Made by a program: the position numbers and the translations under genes
Notes under the pieces: model-generated
What the model was told of the DNA's origin: nothing
Databases searched by the model: none
The model's input: the letters and a program-made list of their open reading frames with translations, nothing else
Shown: positions 55,075-64,000 of the stretch, in pieces
Layout of the letters: each line of letters starts with the position of its first letter
Numbering within the stretch: position 1 is the stretch's first letter
DNA from: Skeletonema tropicum
Lineage: Eukaryota > Bacillariophyta > Thalassiosirophyceae > Thalassiosirales > Thalassiosiraceae
NCBI GenBank assembly: GCA_037178625.1
Contig: CM074141.1
Coordinates: 1,922,001 to 1,986,000, forward strand
DNA: 64,000 bases
Reading direction: 5' to 3'

Positions 55075-57141
55075 ATGATCTGCAATGGAAACAGCTCAAC
55101 TCGCCGCCATATCTGGTGGCTGCTGGCCGCATCAATTTTAGGCCTGACTCTACAAAGCAACAGCTCCTTCAACATCTTTGCATCGGCCGCTGAAGACGAA
55201 CCAGAAGAAGCAGAGGAACAACAACGACAGGGCACAATTATCGGCATCGATCTCGGCACAACCTACTCATGCGTAGGCGCCTTCCAACCAGGCCTTAACA
55301 AAGTTGAAATCATCCCAAACGATCAAGGCAATCGTATAACTCCCTCGTATGTCGCCTTCCTGAACGGTAGTGGAGGAGAACGTCTCGTCGGCGACTCGGC
55401 CAAGAATCAAGCCACATTGAATCCAGAACATACAATCTTCGATGTGAAGCGGTTGATTGGGCGTAAATTCCATGATGATATGGTCCAACAAGATATGAAA
55501 TTACTCCCTTATACGATTGCCAATAATGACGATCGTCCCTATGTGGTCATTCGACACGAAGGAACAAACGAGAAATCATTCTATGCACCTGAAGAAATTA
55601 GCGCCATGGTATTGAGCAAATTAAAGTCAGATGCCGAAAAGTATTTGGGGAAATCAATCGATAGGGCGGTAGTGACCGTACCTGCGTATTTTAATGATGC
55701 ACAACGTCATTCGACACGTGATGCGGGAATTATTGCCGGGTTGCATGTGGAACGGATTATTAATGAACCTACTGCTGCAGCGATTGCCTATGGGGTCAAA
55801 GAGACCAATACGGAAGAGGGTGGTGAAGAGGAGGAAGAACAGAATGTGTTGGTGTTTGATTTGGGTGGGGGGACATTCGATGTGACACTTTTAACGATTG
55901 ATAATGGGATATTTGAAGTGTTGGCTACCAATGGTGATACACATTTGGGGGGGAGTGATTTCGATCAACAGGTCATGAATCATTTCATGAATGTTATCCA
56001 AAAGAGGGACAAAAAAGACATTAGTCAGAACAAACGTGCATTGCAAAAGATGAGGAAGGAGGTGGAACGTGTCAAGCGAGCTTTGTCGAGTCAGATGTCG
56101 GCAAGGATGGAAATTGAGGATTTGGTACCTGGATATGACTTTTCGGAGACTTTGACAAGAGCCAAATTTGAAGAATTGAATGATGCATTGTTCAAAAAGA
56201 CGCTCAAGCCGGTGCAAAAGGTGTTGGAGGATGCCATGCTAGATATTGATGAGGTGAATGAAATCATATTGGTGGGAGGTTCGACACGTATTCCAAAGGT
56301 GCAACAGATGATCAAAGATTTCTTTAATGGGAAAGAACCGAACAGGGGAATCAACCCTGATGAATCAGTTGCAGTCGGTGCTGCAATCCAGGGTAGTATA
56401 CTGAGTGGTGAAGGCGGAGAGGCTCATGCTCAGGTCATGCTGTTGGATGTAACACCCCTGAGTTTGGGAACTGCTGTCGATGGGGAGCTTATGCAGGTGT
56501 TGATTCAACGGGGCACCACTATCCCTTCAGAGTCATCGATGGTGTTCCATACCATTGAAGACAATCAGAGACAGATGGCAATTGATGTATATGAAGGAGA
56601 GCGTTCAATGATCAAGGACAATCACTTGTTGGGTCTATTTGAAATGACGGATTTACCACCAGCACCTCGGGGTCAGATCGAGGTGAAAGTCACGTTCAAG
56701 GTCGATGCGAACGGTTTGTTGGAAGTCACGGCTGAAAATCTTGCCACAAAGAGTACCAAAAGTATAACAATCACTGCTGAAGATGGACGCCTGTCCGAAG
56801 ATCAAATGCAGAAAATGGTAGACGAGGCAGAGAAATATGCCGAAGAAGATAAGAGGAATGCAGCCAAAATCGAGGGCCGGAATCGATTGGAATACTACCT
56901 ATACACGGTGTCTAATTCGCTGAAAGAAAACGAGGATAGGATTCAGGATAAGGAAGACTTGAAAGAGCTGATGGACATCGTAGATGAAATGATGGAATGG
57001 TTGGAAGAGAATGAGAATGCGGAAGAGGCTGAGTTTAAAGCGAAATACCGTGAGCTAGAGTCACTGGCAAATCCTGTTTTGGGAAGTATGTATGGAGCCG
57101 GTGATGGTGGAGCAGAAGATGGTTTTGATGATGAGCTGTGA
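55075..57141 (+). CDS. BiP: ER-lumenal Hsp70 chaperone (BiP)
   Basis: A single exon of 688 residues. The signal peptide spans about residues 1-38 ([19 protein letters not shown] ... ASA). An acidic stretch follows, then the Hsp70 nucleotide-binding domain with its three signatures: [28 protein letters not shown] and [15 protein letters not shown]. The substrate-binding domain contains [20 protein letters not shown] and a helical lid. The protein ends GFDDEL, an HDEL/KDEL-type ER retrieval signal (DDEL is used in diatoms). It folds secretory proteins, which fits a window rich in secreted repeat proteins, though that link is only contextual. Length and motifs are normal for BiP. Confidence 0.95.
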   Translation: MICNGNSSTRRHIWWLLAASILGLTLQSNSSFNIFASAAEDEPEEAEEQQRQGTIIGIDLGTTYSCVGAFQPGLNKVEIIPNDQGNRITPSYVAFLNGSGGERLVGDSAKNQATLNPEHTIFDVKRLIGRKFHDDMVQQDMKLLPYTIANNDDRPYVVIRHEGTNEKSFYAPEEISAMVLSKLKSDAEKYLGKSIDRAVVTVPAYFNDAQRHSTRDAGIIAGLHVERIINEPTAAAIAYGVKETNTEEGGEEEEEQNVLVFDLGGGTFDVTLLTIDNGIFEVLATNGDTHLGGSDFDQQVMNHFMNVIQKRDKKDISQNKRALQKMRKEVERVKRALSSQMSARMEIEDLVPGYDFSETLTRAKFEELNDALFKKTLKPVQKVLEDAMLDIDEVNEIILVGGSTRIPKVQQMIKDFFNGKEPNRGINPDESVAVGAAIQGSILSGEGGEAHAQVMLLDVTPLSLGTAVDGELMQVLIQRGTTIPSESSMVFHTIEDNQRQMAIDVYEGERSMIKDNHLLGLFEMTDLPPAPRGQIEVKVTFKVDANGLLEVTAENLATKSTKSITITAEDGRLSEDQMQKMVDEAEKYAEEDKRNAAKIEGRNRLEYYLYTVSNSLKENEDRIQDKEDLKELMDIVDEMMEWLEENENAEEAEFKAKYRELESLANPVLGSMYGAGDGGAEDGFDDEL

Positions 57142-57142
57142 G

Positions 57143-57480
57143 GTGGTGATTAGCATCAGTCATGAACTGGAAAGCATTTTAGACTGCGCTAAATAATTAG
57201 GTTACTCAGATGCACACTCAACCAATGATGTATGGGTGGTCTATCTTTACAGGACTCAGTATGATTCTACTACTTGTGCGCGTGTAGCGGTAGCTCTTTC
57301 TTTATCTTTCGGCCACTCTAGCCCTGCAATAGACGTATCAAGAAGTGCATCAAATGCATCATCAGTCATACCATCCCTTTTAATCCCTCTGCCAAAGCAC
57401 GGTTGAAACTTGCAACAACTCCATGTGACGAGAGCGAGCAATGCATCTGTCTCAGCACGTGTGCATCCATCAGAAAGTGC
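57143..57480 (-). pseudogene. Decayed copy of the MTDD-type small gene (block A1)
   Basis: This block is a direct-orientation relative of 59850-60160. On the minus strand it encodes MTDDAFDALLDTSIAG and VASFNRALAEGL in two frames, separated by a one-base insertion relative to the second copy. The similarity begins immediately after the BiP stop codon (TGAGGTGGTGATTAGCATC), so the duplicated unit overlaps the BiP 3' untranslated region in antisense. No family recognised. Confidence 0.45.
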
Positions 57481-57553
57481 ATGCAGAGATGATAGTGCAT
57501 GCAGAGATGATATAGTGCATGCAGAGATGATATAGTGCATGCAGAGATGATAC
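57476..57553. repeat. 20-base tandem repeat, about four copies
   Basis: AGTGCATGCAGAGATGATAT is repeated from 57,476 to about 57,553. The first copy is 18 bases long and the last diverges. Each unit contains the palindrome GCATGC. Located between BiP and the first PSS gene. Confidence 0.9.
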
Positions 57554-57719
57554 TGTAGACAGATTATCACGGCACTTTGGAGGCACTTTGGGCACACAAC
57601 AAAGTCTACCTACCTACATACAGATCCAGGATCTTCCATGCAGCATCAAGTTGATCAAAGAATTACATAATTCCTGGAAGATCGCGGGCCGTTCTCAAAA
57701 ATAGAAGTAGTAGAGGTCT

Positions 57720-57931
57720 GAGCACTATGTGTTGACTATGACTATGACTATGAACCGAAGGTATTCCGCGTTGTGACAGGAAATGAAGGAGTTCTCAACA
57801 TGCGAACGCGAACAGGTACAGGTGATTATTTCTTCTCTGGCAATGTTCCAAGCTACGGCTAAGGTAAGGGCGATGCATAATTTATGAAACTGAAAGTGCT
57901 TGTGACATCCATCGTATACTCTTACCATATT
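57720..57931 (+). promoter_or_regulatory. Shared upstream modules of the two PSS genes
   Basis: Two blocks are shared with the second paralogue. CTATGA(A/C)CCGA(A/G)GGTATT...GCGTTG-GACAG...GATGAAGGAGTTCTCA-type sequence lies at about 57,745-57,800 and 61,325-61,381, with a partial copy at 60,982-61,054. ATGCATAATTTATGAAACTGAAA lies at 57,872-57,894 and 61,934-61,956, ahead of the CATATTATGAAACT start region. Conservation between paralogues that otherwise diverge upstream suggests promoter elements (inference). Confidence 0.5.
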
Positions 57932-59176
57932 ATGAAACTTACGATGAAAACACTCGGCCAATTTATCTTCCCCGCCCTCACCATTGCCATCACATCTGCG
58001 GCTGCGGAGCAAAATAAGCAGGCAGCAATACAAGCTCGCCATGATCTTCGCCTCCTCCGCAGCAGCGCCAATTTCATGCCACGTGTCTTAGCCAAGTCCG
58101 GCAAAGGAACTACGTCTCCGTCGCCGACACTTTCGCTTGTTCCAAGTAAGTCCCCTGAGCCGAGTAGCCTTCCTTCGCTTGCTCCAAGTAAGTCTGCTGA
58201 GCCGAGTAGCCTTCCTTCATTGGTTCCAAGCAAGTCGTCTGAGCCGAGCGGTCTTCCTTCATTTGTACCAAGTAAGTCGTCTGAGCCGAGTAGCCTTCCT
58301 TCATTGATTCCAAGCAAGTCTGCTGAGCCGAGCGGCCTCCCTTCATTGGCTCCAAGTAAGTCTGCGGAGCCGAGCGGCCTCCCTTCCTTCGCTCCAAGTA
58401 AGTCTGCGGAGCCGAGCGGCCTCCCTTCGCTTGCTCCAAGTAAGTCCTCTGAGCCGAGTAGCCTTCCTTCCTTGGCTCCAAGCAAGTCTGCTGAGCCGAG
58501 CGGCAATCCTTCATTGGCTCCAAGTAAGTCCTCTGAGCCGAGCGGCAATCCTTCCTTGGCTCCAAGTAAGTCCTCTGAGCCGAGCGGCAATCCTTCCTTG
58601 GCTCCAAGTAAGTCTGCTGAGCCGAGTAGCCTTCCTTCATTGGTACCAAGTAAGTCCTCTGAGCCGAGCGGCAATCCTTCCTTGGCTCCAAGTAAGTCTG
58701 CTGAGCCGAGCGGCAATCCTTCCTTGGCTCCAAGTAAGTCTGCTGAGCCGAGTAGCCTTCCTTCATTGGCTCCAAGCAAGTCTGCTGAGCCGAGCGGCAA
58801 TCCTTCCTTGGCTCCAAGTAAGTCCTCTGAGCCGAGCGGCAATCCAAGCAAGTCCTTTAAGCCGAGTAGCCTTCCTTCATTGGCTCCAAGCAAGTCTGCT
58901 GAGCCGAGCGGCAATCCTTCCTTGGCTCCAAGTAAGTCCTCTGAGCCGAGCGGCAATCCAAGCAAGTCCTTTAAGCCGAGTAGCCTTCCTTCATTGGCTC
59001 CAAGCAAGTCTGCTGAGCCGAGCGGCCTTCCTTCATTTGTCCCAAGTAAGTCTTCGAGCCCTATGGCGAGCCAGCCCGGGGGCGGGGGCAGTCGCCGTCC
59101 CAATACAGGTAGCAGTAGTGGAGACAGTAGTGGAGATAGCAAGCAAGAAAGTAATACGAGTGGCTTGTTTTTTTAG
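57932..59176 (+). CDS. Secreted Ser/Pro/Lys repeat protein, paralogue 1
   Basis: The Met at 57932 (MKLTMKTLGQFIFPALTIAI) is chosen because it aligns with the start of paralogue 2 and begins a signal peptide. This gives 414 residues. After the signal comes a short conserved charged segment, NKQAAIQARHDLRLLRSS. The mature protein is a long array of about 14-residue units, [15 protein letters not shown] and variants. The chain ends in a Gly/Ser/Arg-rich tail and SGLFF. Signal peptide, R-x-L-like processing motif and regularly spaced Lys-Ser pairs resemble silaffin-type frustule proteins, but sequence homology is not established. Cell-wall or extracellular matrix function is inference. Confidence 0.7.
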   Translation: MKLTMKTLGQFIFPALTIAITSAAAEQNKQAAIQARHDLRLLRSSANFMPRVLAKSGKGTTSPSPTLSLVPSKSPEPSSLPSLAPSKSAEPSSLPSLVPSKSSEPSGLPSFVPSKSSEPSSLPSLIPSKSAEPSGLPSLAPSKSAEPSGLPSFAPSKSAEPSGLPSLAPSKSSEPSSLPSLAPSKSAEPSGNPSLAPSKSSEPSGNPSLAPSKSSEPSGNPSLAPSKSAEPSSLPSLVPSKSSEPSGNPSLAPSKSAEPSGNPSLAPSKSAEPSSLPSLAPSKSAEPSGNPSLAPSKSSEPSGNPSKSFKPSSLPSLAPSKSAEPSGNPSLAPSKSSEPSGNPSKSFKPSSLPSLAPSKSAEPSGLPSFVPSKSSSPMASQPGGGGSRRPNTGSSSGDSSGDSKQESNTSGLFF

Positions 59177-59790
59177 GGACTTTTAGATTAGTAGTGTATC
59201 AAACAGAAATTTTGAAGTAGAGCAATACATCGACATCGGTATGTATTACTCTCTACAGATTGCACCTTTTATTGTAGGAACTTGTATGCCAGCAACTTGT
59301 TTTATTATATTAAGTATATTCTAGATACTTATATCTGTAATATTTGCTTTTTGCTTCATCTTCATCTTGCAAGATCTTGCATCTTGCTTTTTGAACGAGC
59401 TCATGCTACCGCAAACAATCGATGCATTAATTTGATCAGTGATCCGCGATCAGCCAGATCTAGTGCGGTTGTGAGCACAACAACTTCACCAATACAGTCG
59501 ACGAAAAGTCGGAGGAGTTAGCGGCAGCTGCTGCTGTGCGGGTTAAGATTGCCAGTGGACGGCAGTGGACGGGTTCATTTCTAATCTTCCCAAGCTACTT
59601 CATGAAACGAATGCCAAACATGCCAGAGATCAAAAAATGATCGATGGCACTTATATTCGAAGAGCTCCGTATCCTAAGAACAGCTCGAGCTGCTGCTCGA
59701 ATCTAAGCGAGTGGGGTTGCTGCTGTTGTGTCTGGACAACAATACTTGTGCTTGAGTTTGACAGGAGTACGTGGATCCGCTGAGAGCTGG
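59177..59790 (+). pseudogene. Decayed side gene downstream of paralogue 1 (block C1)
   Basis: From the stop codon of the PSS gene onwards this block matches 63,425-63,986. Coding-like pieces (KIASGRQWTGFISNLPKLLH, EELAAAAAVRV) are spread over several frames with stops between, so it is the more decayed of two copies. The family is unknown. The last legible piece corresponds to LEELLIESKRVGCYCCVW in copy C2. Confidence 0.4.
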
Positions 59791-59849
59791 GATTGACAAT
59801 GTCTCACATGATGAGTTATAGTTAGAATATGTATTTGAAAGAAGATTTG

Positions 59850-60283
59850 AGATGGTGATTAGCATCAGTCATAGACACGAAAAGCATTTTAGAAGGCGCT
59901 AATAATTAGGTTACTCAGATACACACTGAACGAATGATGAATGGGTGTGGTCTATCTCTCACAGGATTCAGCCATGATTCTACTAATTTTGCGAATGCAG
60001 CTCTTTCGTCTTTCGTCACGCCACAAGCCTTGCTTGCGGCAAATATCTCTCCAATAGACGTATCAAGAAGAGTATTAGATGCATCATCAGTCATATCATC
60101 ACTCAATCCCTCCGTCAAAGCACGGCTGAAACTCGTAACAGCTCCATGTTGATGTTGACGATTTGGTGATGGAAGCAGCAGATATCGCTTCGTGTCTGCC
60201 TGCCCACGGCGTAACGGAAATTGGTCGATGCAACTGAGATGTTGTCGACTAATTCCTTTGGTAATAATAATTGTTTCCACCAT
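59850..60283 (-). CDS. Small hypothetical protein, MTDD type (block A2)
   Basis: An open frame to 59915 encodes VTSFSRALTEGLSDDMTDDA, LLDTSIGEIFAASKACGVTK and DERAAFAKLVESWLNPV. The corresponding part at 57,256-57,430 is frameshifted, so A2 is the better-preserved copy. The upstream part of the frame (to 60283) is less protein-like, and a second frame at 60,115-60,435 might contribute an N-terminal exon. No domain is recognised. Direct duplication with A1 places it in the same tandem expansion as the PSS genes. Confidence 0.4.
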
Positions 60284-62023
60284 TTAAGATGCCACCATGA
60301 CGCAACAATAGATACTATATCACCCACTTCGTTTCTCCTAGAGGTGATGGCAGTAGCAGTAGTTGTAGTTGCTCTCATGACTCCGTTCCGGCAATTTTCG
60401 TCCCCTGCCAGTTCGTTATTTGACGGTTCTTCCACGAAGCGTTATCTGCTGCTTCCATGACCAACTGACTGGAATCGATTCGGCGAGATAAAGAGTGGTT
60501 TTTGTTCGTCCAATAGAATTAGAATTGGGCATCGTTGATCCATAGTAGTATTGTTACTGTCGGCCGAGCTGTTGCTTTTGTCGTCCCTTGGTTGTATGTG
60601 GTGAACTGTGAGGTGAATAAGGACTGCTCGTGGGAGAAATCATTTTTGGCATCGGAGAATTCATTGAGAAAAGAGCTACTCAATTCATTACTCTATCGAG
60701 CAATAGCAATAGCCCCAAGTTGCCGCCGTAGGGACATATTGCCCACATTTGGAGGTGTTTGGCGTCTACGTAGAGTGTTCGAAGAACGTGTTCTCTTTCT
60801 CTTGACATTGTGTTGGTGGTGACAGGACTACTTCCCATTGTCGTGAACTTCCTCTTCCTATGGTATAAGTATGTACCTACTAACTACTTATGGTAGAAGT
60901 GGGGATCTTCCAGTTGAAGTTCTCAAAACAGTTCAGTTCTAAAATTGGAGCGTCTGAATGGGTACATCGACTTACTTATGACCCGGCCCAGGGCACACAC
61001 ATACTTATGACCCGGCCGAGGGTATTCCTGCGTTGCGTTGCGACAGTAAATGATTTTTTCCCTTTTTAACGTAGGAATTGAATAGGAAGATTAAGTAAAA
61101 TCGGAGGGTTTAGTTCGTGGCAGGTCCTGTAAATGAATTTTTTCACTTTTTCACATAATAGGAATTGAATAGGAAGATAACAGTAAAATCGAACGATCTC
61201 GAAACTGTAGCGTTGTAGTAGTAATTCCTATCCTCATACATTCACATCGAAGATCGCAGGAGCATGCTTGAGTTCTCAGATGACCCCAGTTCTCAAAATT
61301 GAAATTGGAGCCTCGCTCTGAGCACTATGACCCGAGGGTATTACTGCGTTGCGACAGTAGATGAAGGAGTTCTCACTCCCCCGTGCCAAATCCTGGCTGT
61401 TTGAGGTGTCGCAGCTCGGAGTGCGATCTGGGAAAAAAGACCATTACTTGGTTTGGAATTTCATATCACTGCCTCTTTGCTAATTCCGGGGTGATGGAAA
61501 AACTGTTGGTTATTTGCTTAATTACACTCGAAGGGTAGTAACTTGTGACATTGCTCTAGATAATTGTAGATAATTTCGCCCCTGGAGGGCCAACCATGAC
61601 GTACTTTAAGATTTCCGTTAATTTTTTTTTTTTTTTAGATGTAGTTCTCATTATGCGAACACGGCTACTTACCTTTACCTTCCTGGCAGTATTACTTTTG
61701 AGATAACCTGGTCCTGGTCGGGTCGGCTCAATGACTGCATGGAATCATTATTTGAAGAGTTTGTTAGAGCTTTCAAGCAATGACTCCCTAGCCCTAGCAG
61801 GTTTGAATACCATAGTACCATAGGATCATAAAAGGAAACTCAAAGCTGCATACATTCTTTGATTTCGGCGATGTGTTGCATTAGTCTCAAACCAGCCAAA
61901 TTTGAGCTCGTACTCATAAAATATTGATGTTGATGCATAATTTATGAAACTGAAACTGCGCACAAGCACAACATCTTGAATCACCTGTCAATTCTCCGCC
62001 TCCACTGATACTCTTACCATATT
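60284..62023. other. 1.7-kb spacer between the side gene and PSS paralogue 2
   Basis: This stretch contains three partial copies of a promoter-like module (CTTATGACCCGGCC and ACTATGACCCGAGG blocks at about 60,970-61,070 and 61,317-61,381; CAGTTCTCAAAA-TTGGAGC near 60,920 and 61,290). It also has a run of T at 61,621-61,638. Short open frames at 60,535-60,822 and on the minus strand at 60,115-60,435 lack support. Confidence 0.45.
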
Positions 62024-63430
62024 ATGAAACTCACGATGAAAACACTCTGCCAATTTATCTTCCCTGCCCTGACCATTGCCATCACATCTGCGGATCAAAA
62101 TAAGCAGGCAGCAATACAAGCTCGCCATGATCTTCGCCTCCTCCGCAGCAGCGCCAGTTTAATGACACGTACCTTAGGCAGCAAGAGCATTAAATCACCT
62201 ACTATGACGCCAAGTGCGTCTCCGTCCAAGTCCAGTAGCCCAAGCACCCTTCCTTCGCTTGCTCCAAGTAAGTCTGCTGAGCCGAGTAACCTCCCTTCGC
62301 TTGCTCCTAGTGAGTCGTCTGAGCCGAGCGGCCTTCCTTCATTGGCACCAAGCAAGTCGTCTGAGCCAAGCGGCCTCCCATCATTGGAACCAAGCAAGTC
62401 GTCTGAGCCAAGCGGCAATCCTTCCTTGGCTCCAAGCAAGTCGTCCGAGCCGAGCGGCAATCCTTCCTTGGCTCCCAGTAAATCATCTGAGCCGAGTAGC
62501 CTTCCTTCATTGATTCCAAGCAAGTCTGCTGAGCCGAGTAACCTCCCATCATTATCATTGGTACCAAGCAAGTCGTCTGAGCCGAGTAGCCTTCCTTCCT
62601 TCGCTCCAAGCAAGTCTGCTGAGCCGAGTAACCTCCCATCATTATCATTGGCTCCAAGTAAGTCTGCTGAGCCGAGCGGCAATCCGTCCTTCGCTCCAAG
62701 CAAGTCTGCTGAGCCGAGTAACCTCCCATCATCATCATTGGTACCAAGTAAGTCTGCTGAGCCGAGCGGCCTTCCTTCGCTTGCTCCAAGCAAGTCCTCT
62801 GAACCGAGCGGCGTTCCTTCCTTGGCTCCAAGTAAGTCCTTTGAGCCGAGCGGCCTCCCTTCCTTGGCTCCAAGCAAGTCTGCTGAGCCGAGTAGCCTTC
62901 CTTCATTGGCTCCAAGCAAGTCTGCTGAGCCGAGCGGACTCCCATCCAAGTCTGCTGAGCCGAGTAGCCTTCCTTCGCTTGCTCCAAGTAAGTCTGCTGA
63001 GCCGAGTAGCCTTCCTTCATTGGCTCCAAGTAAGTCTGCTGAGCCGAGCGGCTATCCTTCATTGGTTCCAAGCAAGTCCTCTGAGCCGAGCGGTCTTCCT
63101 TCATTGGTACCAAGCAAGTCTGCTGAGCCGAGCGGCCTTCCTTCCTTCGAGCCGAGTAGCCTTCCTTCATTGATTCCAAGCAAGTCTGCTGAGCCGAGTA
63201 GCCTTGCTTCATTGGTGCAACGAAGGTCTTTTCATCCAAGCGCCATGCCTTCGTCGAACCCTGCAAGTGGGGGCAGTTCCCCTCCCAATTCCCGTCCCAA
63301 TACAAAGACAAAGAGTCCTCATAACAGTTACAGTAGTAGTAGCAGCAGCAGCAGCAGCAGCGACGAAGGCGGCAAGAGTCAGGCGATGGGAGATTCGAAG
63401 AAAAAAAGCTTGTTCCATAGGGACTTTTAG
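62024..63430 (+). CDS. Secreted Ser/Pro/Lys repeat protein, paralogue 2
   Basis: 468 residues. The signal peptide (MKLTMKTLCQFIFPALTIAI) and the NKQAAIQARHDLRLLRSS segment are nearly identical to paralogue 1. The repeat array uses the same [15 protein letters not shown] units with variants containing extra SLS insertions. The C-terminus differs: a polyserine run (about 11 Ser, AGC/AGT codons, near 63,333-63,362), then DEGGKSQ and a Lys-rich SKKKSLFHRDF. Two Lys clusters at the C-terminus add to the resemblance to silica- or polyanion-associated proteins. Role inferred only from composition. Confidence 0.7.
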   Translation: MKLTMKTLCQFIFPALTIAITSADQNKQAAIQARHDLRLLRSSASLMTRTLGSKSIKSPTMTPSASPSKSSSPSTLPSLAPSKSAEPSNLPSLAPSESSEPSGLPSLAPSKSSEPSGLPSLEPSKSSEPSGNPSLAPSKSSEPSGNPSLAPSKSSEPSSLPSLIPSKSAEPSNLPSLSLVPSKSSEPSSLPSFAPSKSAEPSNLPSLSLAPSKSAEPSGNPSFAPSKSAEPSNLPSSSLVPSKSAEPSGLPSLAPSKSSEPSGVPSLAPSKSFEPSGLPSLAPSKSAEPSSLPSLAPSKSAEPSGLPSKSAEPSSLPSLAPSKSAEPSSLPSLAPSKSAEPSGYPSLVPSKSSEPSGLPSLVPSKSAEPSGLPSFEPSSLPSLIPSKSAEPSSLASLVQRRSFHPSAMPSSNPASGGSSPPNSRPNTKTKSPHNSYSSSSSSSSSSDEGGKSQAMGDSKKKSLFHRDF

Positions 63431-64000
63431 ATTAGTAGTGTATCAAACAGAAATTTTGAAGTAGAGCAATACATCGACATCGATATGTAGTACTCTAGAG
63501 ATTGTGCCTTGCGTTGTAGAAACTTTTATGCCAGCAATTTGTATTATTAAGTATTCCAGATGCTTATCTGATCTAAATATTTGCGTCATGCTTCATCTTG
63601 AACTTGCTAGATGTTGCATCTTGCTTTTTGAACGAGTCCGCCCGTGCTACGTACCGCAAAAGTTCGACGCATTATGATCAGAGATCAGCGATCAGCCAGA
63701 TCTGGAGTGCGGTTGACAACTTCACCACTACAGCCGACGAGGAGACGGAGGAAGAGCTAGCGGCAACACCTGCTGCGCGGGGAAAGATTGCTTCCCAATG
63801 GACGGCTTCAATTGCTAATCTTCCTATGCTACTTCATGATACTATGAATCTCACAATGTCAGAGACCACGTAATGACCGAGAGCACAATAACAATATTCC
63901 AACGCTCGAGGAGCTGCTGATCGAGTCTAAGCGAGTCGGTTGCTACTGTTGTGTCTGGACAACAATTTACAAGTACTAACATCAAATTTATGATCATGCC
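63425..64000 (+). pseudogene. Side gene downstream of paralogue 2 (block C2), running to the window end
   Basis: Direct relative of 59,177-59,790. A frame at 63,598-63,873 encodes SAVDNFTTTADEETEEELAA and KIASQWTASIANLPMLLHDT. Another frame near 63,896-63,978 encodes IPTLEELLIESKRVGCYCCV. The stop at 63,871 and the frame change between them imply decay or a missing splice. Less damaged than C1. Function unknown; the block may continue beyond the window. Confidence 0.4.

Noticed and set aside
57922..59142. A 406-codon open frame antisense to PSS paralogue 1, and similar antisense or shifted frames in paralogue 2
   Set aside because: They arise from the 42-45 base coding repeats, which leave other frames open. 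There is no independent protein-like start, and the signal peptide lies on the plus strand.

Overview
The window reads as nuclear DNA of a diatom, most likely a centric (Thalassiosirales-like) species. The evidence is: short GT-AG introns of about 60-145 bases; plastid pre-proteins with the AFAP/AFSP cleavage motif typical of diatom bipartite targeting; DUF6824-type regulators; very long Pro-Ser-Ser secreted proteins; arrays of WRKY19-like zinc fingers; and an ER chaperone ending in DDEL. Genes are sparse, lie on both strands, and show no operon-like structure. The genus is an inference.

Layout. 1-4,360: accessory DNA with decayed ORFs, a cluster of 20-base palindromes (1268-1389) and a Mutator-like (MULE) transposase relic lying between short inverted repeats. 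4,685-9,998: a DUF6824 regulator gene followed by two near-identical tandem copies of its 5' half (unit about 1.54 kb). 10.0-12.5 kb: no gene seen. 12.5-20.4 kb: a three-exon plastid-targeted Lys/Ala-rich protein, a PHD-PWWP chromatin protein and a leucine-rich-repeat protein. 22.1-28.4 kb: an FkbM-type methyltransferase, a 2.4-kb DNA transposon with 62-base perfect terminal inverted repeats (TIRs) sitting about 55 bases upstream of it, and a membrane-anchored SET-domain protein. 28.9-34.0 kb: a mobile-element zone holding a 1.1-kb element with a decayed ORF and a 3.6-kb unit bounded by mariner-like TIRs. That unit contains a truncated Ty3/gypsy retroelement and a captured, inverted fragment of the FkbM gene. 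35.1-42.6 kb: a secreted protein of about 2,400 residues that joins a multicopper-oxidase-like domain to about 1,700 residues of PSS repeats and a Cys-rich C-terminal array. 43.2-50.8 kb: a secreted EF-hand protein, a mitochondrial ETHE1-like persulfide dioxygenase, a frameshifted MYND/Sel1 gene and two unknowns. 51.8-57.1 kb: a 569-base MITE (short non-autonomous transposon), a seven-repeat zinc-finger protein, a plastid FKBP, and the ER Hsp70 BiP transcribed divergently from the FKBP. 57.2-64.0 kb: two paralogous secreted Ser/Pro/Lys repeat proteins inside a partly tandem-duplicated cluster with decaying side genes.

Theme. Three processes dominate. One is secreted or wall-type repetitive proteins (three PSS proteins plus the EF-hand protein). 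The second is recent tandem duplication (DUF6824 triplication, PSS cluster). The third is terminal-inverted-repeat elements, one of which appears to carry a host gene fragment. No CRISPR, rRNA or tRNA gene was recognised; tRNAs were not searched exhaustively. Exon boundaries are read by eye from splice signals and frame continuity.
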